Positions 34,978 to 48,700 of a DNA stretch of 64,000 nucleotides are shown piece after piece. A model generated the notes under the pieces. The model had not been told where the DNA came from and did not search any database. It saw only the letters and a program-made list of their open reading frames with translations. Positions within the stretch are counted from its first letter, which is position 1; each line of letters starts with the position of its first letter. Location: assembly GCF_035582795.1 (NCBI RefSeq), contig NC_134367.1, forward strand, positions 90,069,062 to 90,133,061, written 5' to 3'. The DNA comes from Mycteria americana. Taxonomy: Eukaryota > Chordata > Aves > Ciconiiformes > Ciconiidae. The position numbers and the translations under genes are program-made.

Positions 34978-36735
34978 TTAATTGCACACTGGGCATGCTC
35001 TTGTAATACGGTCTGCTAAAATTCGTAGTATTTCACCACGTCGTGATGGGTTTCTGCCTTCACGCAGCAACGGCCTGCCACCAGGTCCTTGGGGGAAGGC
35101 CTCCTCCCCTGTGCTCTCCTCCGATACTGACCGTCTCTTTCTGCCCCGACGCCCTGTCCTTACTGTAGTCCTGGGTGTGGCTGATTCCTCATTTGGCTGT
35201 GCAGGCGTTTGCTCAGGAGTATCCATTTTTTCTGGTTCAGCATGTGGAACTCTTCTTCTTCTTCTCCTAGGAGTATCAAGGACTTCCACCTTCCCACCTG
35301 AATGTATGTCTTCCTGAGCAGAGAGAGATGCTGTGTCTGCCAAGAGATTTTGTGCCCCCTTCCTAGCACTTCTTCTAGGAGTGACAGGCAGTTTAAATTC
35401 TGTTTGAGGAAGCGATGATTTAGACACATCAAGGTCAGAATTTTCTGAAACTTCTGATGAACTCTTCTTTCTTCTTCTGCCTCTTTTAGCTGGCACAGGT
35501 AAAAGGAGTTGGTCACTAGGCTGCACCTCTTGATCCTTGACAATATTTCCAGTAACTTGTAAATTAATGCTTTTCGGTTTTCTTGCACTTCTACCGGGAC
35601 TGACTGCCGGCTTTATCTTCTGATCAGTGTCAACCTGGCCAGTTGCTTGATCTCCTGCTGAACTTTTTCCTCCTCTAGGCCTTTTGGGAGTAGCAGAAGC
35701 AATAAGGCTACCTTCAGCAACAGAAGTTTCCTCATTAGCCTCTTCCAAGAGCTCAGAGGCAGCTTCCTTTGCCCTCCTGAATCCTCTTCTTGGAGTAACG
35801 GCTGTGGACTGCGTACTGACGGACAACGCTCGTCCATCAGAATGGCTGCTTTCTCCTTTTTCGGAATTAGTCGGTTTAGGCTTCCTACCTCTCCTAGGAG
35901 TCACAGGTATCACAGGTATTTGCTCATCTTGAGCATCTTGTTCTGTTTGAAGACGAGAAGTCTCAGATGCTTCTTTCGTTCGCCTGGTACTCCTCCTAGG
36001 AGACAGTCCTAACAAAAGTGGCTTGTCTCTCTTCAGTAGGTGCTGAGCGCCTGCCGATGCAATACTTAGACCTCTACTCGGTTGTCCCCGTGTGCGGGTT
36101 CTCGGAGTGATGACGTACTCTACTTGCTGTATGCTGGTTTCATCCTCCACTCCTTCTGGCACAGTTGTTAAGGGAGCTTTTGCCTTCTGGAATCTAGCTA
36201 CCTTTTTACCTATGTTTTCATGAATAGGTTGTTCTACCACTTCAGAGGTAAAGTCTTTACTTCTTGTGTCTTTGATTACATCCAGCAAGTTCTCAGCAAT
36301 AGCTACCTTAATGGGTTCAGGCACGTATGGCAGCGACTCTGCAATATTTTGAGATTCCTGATCACTAGTTACAGTGGACACTGAGTTTGTAACATGTTCT
36401 TGCTTTTCAGTATTTCCAAAACTGTTCACAGGTTTTTCCTCTGTTGCTGTGCCAGCCGCTTTAGAAGCATCTACTAACGTAGGGTCTCCCGTCTCCGCTT
36501 CACCTTCTTCTGCTTCCAAGAATAAAGTGAAATTACTCTGAGATAGAAAATGCTCTCCATCTCCCTCAGCTGCATCGCATTCGCCATCTTTGTTACCAGG
36601 CGAATCACATGCAGCCTGTTGCTCTGTACTGTCATAGCTGTACTGAAGATTGCCTGATGGGTGGTGTTCACTATATGGTGATGTTTCAGGTGCTTCTTCG
36701 GAGGTTTGTGCCTTAACCGCACTCTCTTCAATAAC
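34978..36735 (-). CDS. AHCTF1: AHCTF1 exon 32, long basic C-terminal exon ending at a stop
   Basis: The acceptor is CTTCAG at 36736-36741. The 586 codons begin [20 protein letters not shown] and include [16 protein letters not shown] and the highly conserved [20 protein letters not shown]. Then come about ten spaced basic modules of the type [32 protein letters not shown] and TPRRRRRR, which in ELYS form the DNA-binding AT-hook region. After RRSVSEES the sequence stops resembling vertebrate ELYS and ends with a 40-odd residue tail, ...[10 protein letters not shown], at the stop 34980-34978. I saw no downstream exon with the usual ELYS C-terminus, so the shortened end could be real, or an undetected donor inside the exon may be used. 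Confidence 0.92.
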   Translation of the reverse strand, partial: VIEESAVKAQTSEEAPETSPYSEHHPSGNLQYSYDSTEQQAACDSPGNKDGECDAAEGDGEHFLSQSNFTLFLEAEEGEAETGDPTLVDASKAAGTATEEKPVNSFGNTEKQEHVTNSVSTVTSDQESQNIAESLPYVPEPIKVAIAENLLDVIKDTRSKDFTSEVVEQPIHENIGKKVARFQKAKAPLTTVPEGVEDETSIQQVEYVITPRTRTRGQPSRGLSIASAGAQHLLKRDKPLLLGLSPRRSTRRTKEASETSRLQTEQDAQDEQIPVIPVTPRRGRKPKPTNSEKGESSHSDGRALSVSTQSTAVTPRRGFRRAKEAASELLEEANEETSVAEGSLIASATPKRPRGGKSSAGDQATGQVDTDQKIKPAVSPGRSARKPKSINLQVTGNIVKDQEVQPSDQLLLPVPAKRGRRRKKSSSEVSENSDLDVSKSSLPQTEFKLPVTPRRSARKGAQNLLADTASLSAQEDIHSGGKVEVLDTPRRRRRRVPHAEPEKMDTPEQTPAQPNEESATPRTTVRTGRRGRKRRSVSEESTGEEAFPQGPGGRPLLREGRNPSRRGEILRILADRITRACPVCN

Positions 36736-39700
36736 CTGAAGTTAAGAAATGTCTGTTAATGCGTTACTAATTACCAGACAGACTAACTTCAAAGTGAGCT
36801 AGATGAAACTGAGGAGAGTGAAATGCTGCTTTTCCTTTCAGATCACCACTGAATGTAAAGTTAGAAACGTACAATGTACTCTCTACTACAGCTAAAAGCT
36901 TATGCGTTTAAGGGACAGAGAACAGAGTATTCGGTGTATGCAGTCACATGCTCCATTTCTGATAGTTCTGTTCACGACTAACGAGTTGCCGCCACCTGTG
37001 AACAAAGTGAGCAGTTTTACAATCCAAGCGGTAGACACAACTGGCAGTAATCATCACATTGCAGTACTCCCTGGCCTGACCACAAATCCACACAGAGTGA
37101 CCGACTCTGCATCTAACAGGGTAAAATACAGTTATGGCCCCAAAGTTTAAAGTTGCAGTCACAACAGCTGTCACCGCAACACGCCGTCAAACTGGCCAGG
37201 TGTCACAGCCGACAACTCAGGACTGCACTTTAAGGAATCACTTGGATTGCATGAGACAACACGTATATTCTAAATACCTCCGTCTCGTGTTTTGTAGTTC
37301 CCTGTACTGAGCAATTAGTCTTTCCTTCTAGACCCACATGAGATACTCAAGCTTTTATGTTGAGAACAAAAGTACTATCTGTTACGTATTTCCAGTGACT
37401 CAAATGGCCCAGATAATTTAATCAACGTGGAGGGACCTTTGCCCAGCCCTCTAAGTGACAGCGATAGCCAACGATGGCAGAAGGAAGAAGCCGCTCAGCA
37501 GGAGTCTCCATAGAATCTGCTTATTCTCTTGCCTCCTGCCTTGTCAAAAGTTGCGAAAGCATCACGTTATAGCAACATGCCTTGCTTCAAAACTGAATTC
37601 AAGACGTGCGAGTCCGCATAAACTTTCCTTTTATGCTTACAAATCTGCAAACAGGAAAGCAGTAAGTAGGTTGTCCTAAATTCGGGGGAGGTAGACAAGC
37701 CCAAACCAGATGTTTACATCTAAATCAGTAAGAACCAGTTACAACGAAAGCAGAAAAACCTCCACTGTACTGCTACATGAATGACTGCAGGAGCTTTGTG
37801 ACCGTCTCAGGTACCTGCTCCCTTCTTCTCATCACAAATTTTCCATCTACTCCCATGAGTGATTTATGTATTCCCAAGTCTATAATCATCTTCTCTACAG
37901 CGTCGTCCTAAATCCCAAAGCTGAGACCAGCTAAATAAGTAAGTGACTGCCTATTTAACTTCATCTGAAATCTGGGACACTGAAAAGCACTGTCCCTTAC
38001 TTAAGACCAATGTCTGTGTGGTACGCCTGCCTTTCAGTTTGTATTTCACTCTGGCTAGTGTTAATTCCTGTGACTATAATCCTACAGGAATTTGACGCTC
38101 TACTCCGTATGGTACTTAGAGGACATCCACAAGGACTCCAAATACCTCATCAGCCCCAGCAGAAGCAAGGAAGAACCTGGGGAAAAACCTGGGACAACTG
38201 GAGAAGCTCTAGTTCTCGTTTTCAGTCCATGCGAACAACCTTTTAAGATTCATATTGTACAAGTTTAGATGTTAAAAAAACATGGGTTTACAGAAAAAAA
38301 AAAAACAACCCCCAAAAGCCCGAGAGTTTTAAGTAGCTGGAAATATCTTGACACTGAAATTAACTCATTCCTGGGAATTCTGTTTATGTTAATAAGGAAC
38401 AAATAGTAAAGGACTGAAGCACCTAAACCATTCTGAAAATGAGTTTGGTTCCCACGTCATATTGTCATTCGCTAAATGGCCCCCAGTATCGAAAAGCTGC
38501 ACTCCCCAGCTTTTCTTATTGCCTTTAACATTAAAACTATTTCTTTTTTAAGTCAAATAAGAACCGTTTAAGTTCTAGAAAACCAAGCGAACGCATGGGT
38601 ATTTTAAAAAATAGGTTAGGCACTTTTTGGTACTAGTACAGCTCTCAAAGGCCCAAGTCTTGACAGGTTCCATTCTCTGCTGTAGGGACAGGAAACGCAT
38701 AGGAGAAAAATGTACCTGCCCTTACGTAATGAGGTTTTAACTTGTGCTAGCCAGCTAAAGAAACGGAGACACTTTGGGGTGCCTTCTAATTGTCAGTAAG
38801 ACAGGACTGCCCTCAAGTTGCAAAATGGGAAAATAGTTTACTTACATGAATTTCCTCTGTTTTAGGAAGACTGTTAGAAACAGTTCTTTCTTCCTGCGGA
38901 AAAGGAACATTTTCTTCAACTTCAGCTGCTTCTCGGTTACCTTCCTTAGGTAAATCCACACGCTTCCCCTCCAGGCGATTTTCTGAAGGAGTACTGACCA
39001 TAGCCTCACTGTCAAGGATACTTATCACAGCTGGAAGAGATTTATATCATTGTAACTTATCTGCTATGTAAAAGACTCGGGTTTAAGCAACAGCAAGTAA
39101 CAGGGGGAACAGGAGCCAACAGTACAGTTCTCCATCCTGCCACATCTATTGGGCTTTCTCCAAAACCTAGAAGCCAGAACTGTCTGTCTGTAAAGGAGGC
39201 AGCCCCACAATATGGAGGAGGAAAAAAAAAACAAAAACAAAAAGAAAAAAGAAAAAGGGGAAGGGGAAAATCAGCTGGCAAGTCCATGGACAAAAAGAAC
39301 AGCAGAGGAAAGGGTGGCTGGAAAGGCACACTGATAGCTGCTGCTTCTTCACAGCCGGAATACCGAGGATGCATCATCTTTTAAAATAGTGACTCAAGCA
39401 GCAGATCCCCACAGCACACAAATGAGTAGTGGGGTACAACATTCAAATAAATACTGATCGCTCCTTCTCATAGTCTACATTCTACCCGTTTTCTCAAAAT
39501 CTTTGTCAAGAAGAGGAACATTCAGTGTGCGTTTTCGACAAGGACTTTCTCTGAGGAGGGTATTCTCTCTACAGTTGAATGAAAGTTAGCAGTAACATGC
39601 CAGTAGTACTTCAGTCCGAGACACCTCTCGTGGTATGGCAAACTCCACATTTTACTTCAGGAGTTCAGCTACCTTAACTCACACAACATCTCCAACATAC

Positions 39701-42700
39701 TGTACATACATGCACTGTCTGCCTCCGGGGATTCAGAAAGCTGTGCGTTTGTTGCAACTGCTATGGCTTTTTCTTCTGACGCGGAGGGCGCTGGGGACTC
39801 CTCCTGGTTGGTTTCACTTCATGAACAGAAAGAGAGAAATTCATCATACAGCTTCAAAACAAACCTTGAAGAGCTTTACACGTTACTTTCTCACTGTGAA
39901 ATCTTCATGTTTCCAAACAGAAAAAATTAAGAAAAATTAGAAATGCCTTTACCAACACAGCTACAGTCAATTTGTGGCTCATTTTATGCCATGACCCAAG
40001 AACTTACTTAACATTCTGCCCAGCTACCTAACACTACATAATAACATAACAACAGAGTTGTATTAAAGAATAATATATTATTTGTCTTCTGTGGAAAGAG
40101 TGCAACTGCTATATGCGAGGTTCAGAAGAAACCGAACAAACGTTTGCACCCGTGTGCGTTACCACTTGAAATTAAGGGTTATTTCATGGCTGACATTCTG
40201 TCTTTATCACTAAGCAGTTGCAGCTTTTAAAGTACCTGGCGAGAAAACTGCTTCCCTTGCCATAAACCAATAGATGCTAACTGAGCACACACAGAAAACA
40301 AGTGCATAAAATACTGCCAGAAAGTATTCAAACCCCCAAAGAAACCCACTAAGGTTACAGGAATGCCAGGTGCAATTTGTAGCTACAGGAGTTTCAGACA
40401 AAAGCAGGGCTTACGTTCACAGTATCTGCTTAGTAACCCTCACACTGTAAAAAGGTGTATACAGCCTGGTGAATGGAGTCTTTATCGCCATACTTTGGGG
40501 TCTGCCATGATTTGAGAAAAAAGGCTCAAATTGACAGCGACTCAGTTGGACTTCTAGTCGTGCCAAACCAGTTGTTCTGGTCACAGACAGAAAGGAATAG
40601 AAAAGCCCTTATATAGGAGAACACAGGAAAGAACCAATACCAGGTCAGAATCATGGCTTTCAAACACAGGAAAGCCAGCAGTTACATGTTGTGTGAACCC
40701 AAAGACGTATCTATTTCATAAACTTACCCCTCACTGGCACTCCCAAAAGTAGCAGCCTCCGCAGCTTTAAACACCAATTTACCATCCTCAGGAAGGGTAA
40801 GACATTCAGCATTTGACTCTTCCACAAACCCTACAAGAAGAGACAGGTGGATGACTTCCCTGTTGCACTTAACATCACTTCTTTTAAAAGGCTCATAGGA
40901 TTTTGAAGTGAGCCTTTATGCATGTCATCTAGGATAGTGATCTAACAAAATAATGCTACCGAGACTTCAAATGCACAGAAGGTCTGAATTTGTCTTTCCA
41001 GGAAAACAAGAAGTCTGATGTACAATTTCAGGCAAGAAAACAACGTCACCAAAGATATCAAAATAGCAAAGAAACATTGATATTCTGCTTGCAAACTAAA
41101 CTCGGTATGTTACTGACCTAATACATAAAAACTGCAGAAAACATCCCTCCTTCTTACAATTGGGGAGTAAGTGTTCTTATTTCTCTTTGGATATTTCTCT
41201 CATTCCAGCAATGCTGCTTTCCTTTCTTGACTCCATTTCCCCTCTTCTACAAGAAGGCGTCTAAGGACTTTTCTTGTTCTTTTCTCTAGAGGTTGACTGG
41301 TGGTGTTGAAACCCAACTGCTTGCTAACCTGGTTTGCTCTCAACAGGTTCCATTTTAGACACATCCTCCTTTGCTTCTTTGTTCCTACTGTCTGCTTCCT
41401 CCACATCCAGCAATTACCTTTGCAGGCAGTGTGCAGGACTGGGGTAACTTTGCTAGCTCAGGCCAAACAAGAGCTGTACTGACTGCCCTCTAGTGCTTCC
41501 AGGGTACTGAAATTGTACAGAACTGTTTGTACCATAGTCCAGCAACGACCAAGTTTCTTCATAAGGTTATTCTTTAGTGATTAGCGCCTCACCATTCTTT
41601 TTAACGAAAAGCACCTTTGATTTCTTGTCCCAATATGAGACATCTACAGGAGGACAGGCAAAAGTTTTGAGCTCTCTTCCTAGAAACACTCAGCTCTGGA
41701 GATGAGTGTACATGGAGTCCGTATCTGGGCAAGCCTGTTATTTCAAAAGAAAAGGAGCTGAGGAACTTCAATAGCAACAATCACTCTCCAGGACCCTCCA
41801 GAATCAGCTCAGACTTCGGACTGAATCCGGCTGCATATGATGCACTGATCCTGGAGTACACGCTCACTGCTAGGAACCGTTTCAAGACCTCAGCCACAGA
41901 ACTCTGACACTTGCATACCTGTCCCAGGAAGAGCAAACTTCTTTTATAAAAAAAGGAGTTGAGCGGACCGAGCTCTGTTTGTCAAATACTGACTGTAGCT
42001 GTGTTTGCACATCTTCTCCCTGTTCCTGCACTACTTTCATTCCCAGCTCTTCATCACTGCTCACCAGCTAGTGAGCTACATCTCATCTGCCAGCAGACCT
42101 GCTCGTATGAACATTCAAGCCAGCTGGACTGGCTTGAACGAGTTGAATTGAGCTGAATTACCAAAGACCAACTGAAATAGGTTTGCCAAAGGCTGCATAA
42201 GCTGTTAAGACAGCAAAAAGAGCAAGCATAGCTGTAGTGAGAAGCAGACACACAAGCAGACTCACTTCCAGAAGAAAACTATTTAACAGAGCGCTAAGGA
42301 GGTGGTTAAAAAAAAAAAGAAAAAGGGGGAGGGAACAAAAAACTCTATGTAGTCAAAGCACGCCGTACACTAAACTGGCTGTCAAAAACCTGCAGCCTAC
42401 AGAAGTAGCCCTAAAACATCACCAGAAGCTTCAGTTTTCAACTTGTATCCCTCTCAAAACTCCCACAAATCACTGCTGCCTCTCAGCTGCAATTACACAC
42501 AAGAAACACCAGCCAGAAGCAGTATACATTCATAATGTCCAGGATACCTAAAAAAGGACTCAAACCAGAGTGGCAATTCTAAAAGCCTAGGACAAGGAAG
42601 TGCCTAGGACACTTGTGAACGCTCATCGTTAACCACTGCGCTCATCAGCAATTTAACCTTGTGAAGACAGTTGAAAAATTCAGAAACTTAGGTTATCATA

Positions 42701-45700
42701 GGATGAAACACACCAGCTTCTTTTCCTGGTTCTGACGAATCTGGTTGTTCCGTCCAGAAAGGTTTATCTTCAAGCATTTCACTGTCTTCTTCCTTCTTCG
42801 ATTCTTGGAAATTGGCAGCTTCTTCAGTGGAAGAATTAGCTGGTTTAGCAGCTATGAAGATGACATCATCTTCAAAATCGCCAGGTGATTTGGCATCATG
42901 ATACTCCCAAGTAGTTTGGTCTGACCTGGCAGAGAAGCTACTGTTTTCTTTGCTGACATCTATTTTCTCCAAACCATCTCCAGGTAGGCCTTCGGAAGGC
43001 TCTTCCATTTCAGCACGATCATCCTCAGGATTGCTCAGAGTAAACACACTTGGTTTATCTCTACTTTCAGACCAAGCATCCTCCACCACACCATGATGAT
43101 GCTCAGATGAAGCTCCACATAGTGCTCTATCATCTTCTGTTACCTTTTTAAAAAAACAAAAAAACAAAAAGGTTCACAATCAGTAACATGCATATGCTTT
43201 AGGTCAAAGCAAGGAAAAAAAACCCAAACAAAAAAACCATATACTGATATTTGTAAGTTTTACAAGTGTCACCTTAAGCAAGGTGCTACAAAGTTCGTTC
43301 TCATTCTAGCACTATCTTAGCTTCTAAAGCTGAGTGTAAAAATTAATCACACTTTTGACTGCTTCTTGAGTTTCCATGACCTTGCAGAATTAAGATGAAG
43401 TGCTTGCTTACACTGTCATCTCAAGGCTGTTCATTGGGTTCACTACTGTGCTTTCAAGAAGAGGGAGCTTTGCACACCTAAAATCATAACTCAAGATTTC
43501 TCTTTCTGTTATGCTTGCCTTTTCAACTTGTATGCACTACTAAACTATTTTAGTGTTCACTATGCCTGTAGCATGGAACAAGTCAATTCATCTGGCCACG
43601 CTGTGTTATCAGCAAGAACGTCATCTAGGAGACAGAGCCTCTTGTTACAACTGAGTAGCTCTTCACAACAGGCAATAAATGGTATAATAAAAAGAGAGTA
43701 CGGCAATTTGCTGGTACATGTACGGAAAGCTCATACATGGAGATACCAGCACACGCCCCTGTTCTGCCCCTGGTTTGGGTACGTTACTTCGGCATCTGCA
43801 CGATGAGCTGACTCAGGGAATCCCAGTGACAGAACAAAAGGAGGAGGAGAAGGGGGCAACTTTCGGGTGGACCAACTTCATTTGACAGCCAGATGAATGC
43901 TATCCCTGGTGCAAGGCAAGAAGCAAAACCGAGAACTTTAAGGCTAGAGAACACACAACAGTACAGCTCTCTTCCTCAGGAGTCTGTTTTTACCATCATT
44001 TAAGTAAAGCCAGCCTTGCAAAAAGAGAGACTGAAAGGAAATGCAGGTCATGACTTTTGTTGCTTCCAAAGATCTTTGATTCACAAAGCTTAACAAACTC
44101 AAACAACTGGCTCGCTCTGTATTCCTTACCTTCCTGCCATACCACCGTTTGAAAAGGTAGAGCGGGAAGCTGAACTAGCAATTGGGAACAATCACAGCTC
44201 CTAACAACACTTGAGTACAAACCGCCAAGGTCACTGGCATTTACTATGACTACGTTCCTGCAGGCACGTGATGTTACAGAAGGTCTGACATAACCTTTTT
44301 TCACCAAATTCAAGTCTGCCATTCTGATCTGCAATTCCAGTTGGCAATATTAGGAGTTCTGGCAAACTTTCAAAAAATCTAAATCAAATCACAGTCTATT
44401 AAGCCTTTAGCTGTAAACTTCCCTAAGTACAGCCCAGCTTACCCCAACAGTCCATTCTGCACTCGAGTTCTCTTCCCTGAAAGATACTCTAGGTTTCTTT
44501 GCTCGTACAGGAGGACTAACTGATCGTCCTGGAGACGCAGAGCGAGTTGCTGGGGCTGTGGTGCGAAGGCTGGATTTGAGAATAGACCGAGGAGTAAACC
44601 CAGGAGAAGCAGAAGCGGATGTGGCCAAAACTTTAGCCCTCTATGAAAAGAAATAAAAACATTTAAATTCAAAACAGCTAAATCTTCAAAACAGAAGACT
44701 TCCCTCGTCAAAAGTATTACTTTCAATTACAAACTGCGTTTGTACCAGCAGAGAGGACAAAGTTTAGCCTCTGCACTGCTCTTTTTCCAAAGGTACAATA
44801 ATCTTAGTGATAGAAACCCATGCTTTTTATGTTTCTTTGGCTTTGTTTTTTTTAAATGCCAACATAAACTGGTATTTTTCAAATGAATTTCCTGAAGAAA
44901 CAAGGGTATGGCATCTTGTTGCCTGCAATGTTATCTGCCATGCCGGTAAGTTCTGCCATTCCTACGCTGCTCTTCTAACAGGCATACAACTTCAGATGTC
45001 ACCCTGGACACAGTGACTGAAAACGCTGCCATGCAAAATGGCAATCTGCAAAGCAACAGCGAGAGCTTATTTTTTCACTAATTAATCAATCCGTGCACTA
45101 GGCTAAACTAAGTGACGCTGCTGTAAAAATCCCTGCACATCTTCATCGAGAAGCGTTCAGGTCTTCTTACCTCAGCTCAAAAAACATTTTACAGTATTGA
45201 AAGGGTTTACAAGGAGGATAATGAAACTAGCCTAACGGTACGGGCAATATTTAAGATGAAGAAAAAGGTTACAATTCAGAGAGATCACAACTATTTTGTT
45301 CAGGTAGGCAAAGGCAGAAAGATCAGCACCAAGCAGATAGCTGAAATGTTATTTCCTTGCATGGTACAGTTTGCTGGCAGTGAATGGGAATACGGTTTAA
45401 CACAAACAATTAATAACTAAAATTACTGCAAAAAGCCATCACTGAATTGGACAGAGACTGACATCACTTAACTGACATCACTTAGTTGTCATTCACTGAG
45501 CTGCATGGAGAACCTGAAGCATATACCTTCTTGCTTGTGGGGATGCAAGTCAAACTCCTCAGAGCTATTGAGCACTTAAATAATGAGATGGTTAAGCTAC
45601 AGATTGCATCTTCAGGTGTCTAAGCTATCAAGTATCGAAGTACCGTGCAATAAAAACAAGTGCATTTCACAAAGCTATGGGACAACGTGCATACTGCAAT

Positions 45701-48700
45701 TAACTTCAAACTAAACCTTCCCTCTTCAAGACTGTTCCCAACGTACTGCTTCCAAAAGGGCTCTATATACAGTAACCACATGTGGAATATGGAAAATATT
45801 CCACAGTTTGAATCCAACAGTGTTTGTGTTAAATACTTTTTGGTGGTTTCATTTTAAACAAAGTTTGCAGGCTTTTGGTTTGGTTGGTTGTTACTGTTTT
45901 TTTAAAATACAAACCTTAACCACAAGGGGAGTCTCCAGTAACTTCAGCTCTGATGCTCCGGACAAATTCTTTGCTGAGACGGGACCATGCATATTTGATT
46001 TCAGTGGGCTGGACGCCATGAATGAAGCAGAAGCTCTGCATGGTGACTGCCAGCTACCACCCTGTGCTGCAGAACACGAAGGAACAGGACGAACCACCAA
46101 ATCCAGCAATCTGTTAAGATGCACAATTTAGAATATGAAAAAAAAGAGAAATAAATGACAAAAATCATGCTGCGTGCAAGAAATCTGAGATGATGATACC
46201 TAATAAAAACATTTGATGAAGAAGAAAAACAGGTGAACCCTCACTGTTGGGGTCATGTATCAGGCCCATGAACAGGTTACAGGCACTTTCTTTTTTTTTT
46301 TTTTAATTATTTCTTTACATTTCATACTTAATTTCCTAAATCACTGCCTCTGAGGCAAGAGGAATCCAGTTGTCAGTTGCACAAGTGATGTAATTCTCCT
46401 GTCAGAAGAAAGTTCATCTACGTTTCAGTGCTGGCACCACTTCAAATTCTCCACTTAGTTCTGTCCCTAAGTCGACCTTTTCTTTAACAGATACAAAACT
46501 AAATGCAAACAGGACACTTTGCAAACACGGAGAGTACATACACGTGCACGCACACACACACACACACACATATATGTGAAGCAACACCTTTTGGAAACCG
46601 TCATTCTGTAGATCCACTATACCTGGAACATTGCTGTGAACGTTTTGTAACTGGTGTCCCCAGAAATGCATCATGCAACTCTGCATCAGGGAGAGGCTGT
46701 GGTATGACTGGTGGTTCTGTAACTCGAGGACTAGAATGAAAAGGAAAATGTAACTGACTTTCATTCCCTGAGGTCCAAACATACCAGAATTCAAGTTTGC
46801 TTGACCACACCACCTGTAGGAAAATCATCTGACAACTACTAGCCTCTTTTCTGCTCTTTGTAATTCTGCCTAGTTTCAAGTGACAAAGGCAGACACGAAG
46901 CAGACACTGGGCAGGAAGGGGTAAAAGATTACTATTTGAGCACCAATCAAGTCTACCGAAATCTGTACACCAAGAGCTTGATGGTAATCATTGCTTTCGT
47001 TTCAGTGACCTTAAATTCTCTAAACACGTTTACCATAATGTAAATATCTGTATTTGCATAAATAAGATTGTCATAGCCGAAAAACTCTCTCTCCAAATAT
47101 ACTTATGATGTATTGAGTCTTCAATGTTGCCTATGATATGTGCAAGAAGCCAAACAAAGCTTTATTCAGGTGCACCTTCCCTCCAAAACACAAACATAAT
47201 TCAAATGGATTTTTCCCTCTCTCTCCAAGCACGTAGCTCAAGACTAAACTTTGTTAAAAGGCTGCTTACCTATCATATTGTGAGAAACTGGCTTTCTGCT
47301 CATTTCCTACCCCGACTTCTCTAATTTTGGACAATACATTACTGATGAAAGTTTCTCCTGCATGCACATTTCCTGCATTAGCTTGGTTTGTTACTGTTGA
47401 TAGTGGCTTTGGTCTTGCGACTGTAAAGCAAGAGGGACAAAACATCAGCCCTGTGTAATCAAAGTGATGGTGAGCTCTCCATTATATTTCCCCCCTACAA
47501 ATTACCTTCTCTTAAGACCGATGAAGGCAAATGGTAAGGCTTGGCTCTCTCTACAGCCAGCTTCCTTTGAACTCTAGGAAGGATCTTGCCATATCGGTCT
47601 AATACAGAATTTCTGGCAACTGCTCTCTCTCTCAAGCAAGGGTCACGATCATTCTGACGAATGAAAAGCGTAAAGCGAAAAGTTAACCCATCACAAGAAG
47701 TTCATTGCACAGAACTGTCTGTGCTATTTCTAATTAGTGAATAAATTTCCTCTACAGATACACTCAAATACAGCCACTGCACGGAACAGCAGCAAGTTCT
47801 ACCCATCAGCACACACCCTTTTCACCTGGTATTTTCAGTGCAGTGGAAGGAAGACGAGAATAAAAACAGAACCTACAACTTTAAGTTCAAACAATTCTGG
47901 CACTCTGCAGAACCTTACTCTGATATGCTTCTTATCACCTCCCATTTTCAAATGGCTTACAAAATAGCAGGCTTTCCCCTGTTTTTCCTGAAACGCCAAT
48001 GTCTGGGATGACTGAATATACAGGGCAACTGCAAATCACGTTGGACAAAGTGATGTCTTTGTCCAGAGTCTTAAAACGAGTAAGAAAAAGCTACCTACAC
48101 GCACCTTCCGGCTGGACGAAAGTTTTCAAATGCGGCACCTAAAACTTCCAAAACCACCTTATAAGTTTGATTCACTAGAAAACTGTGCTTCTGCAAAACA
48201 GCAAATGCATCACAGATCCATAACAGAAGTTCACGTAACACAAAATTTAATCTGGCTATTTTGAGAAACAGAAGTTAGGTAAGAATTTCTCTCATAAAAG
48301 TGGCAAAATGCAAGTTGTGGACTTGCAGAGCTCACGCTATAACTTGAAGCAGAAACAGTAATACTAACAAAAAACAACACCACGCAAATTTTACCTGTGC
48401 ATTCACATCCAGGCGGCTCTCAGCTAGAAAAATAAAGCGGCGCGCAAGATACAAGAGATGACATTGGAGTCACCAGTGGTCTCTAACATTTAATTTATAA
48501 CTTCACAGAGTAGCTTTGGAGTAGTGAACTATTTTGTTCAACTTCTAGGTTCAGCTGTAACTGCAGGTGTTGAAATACTAGGTGTTGAAATACTAGGTGT
48601 AGGTAACTTAAGGTGTTGAAATACTACATGCTAAGAATAGTGTAAAAAACAGAGCAGGATTTTTATTGAGTACTATCAAAAACGGTTAGTAACAGCCAAC

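Noticed and set aside
34982-35317. Plus-strand ORF of 111 codons opposite exon 32
   Set aside because: It exists only because of the codon bias of the basic repeats on the other strand.
46180-46210. ATGATGA motif suggestive of a box C/D snoRNA in an intron
   Set aside because: No paired D box and terminal stem at the right distance, and it is not on the gene strand.
48395-48423. Possible 29-nt exon between exons 22 and 23 (CTAG acceptor, GTAAAA donor)
   Set aside because: Exons 22 and 23 join in phase without it, and 29 bases would break the frame.
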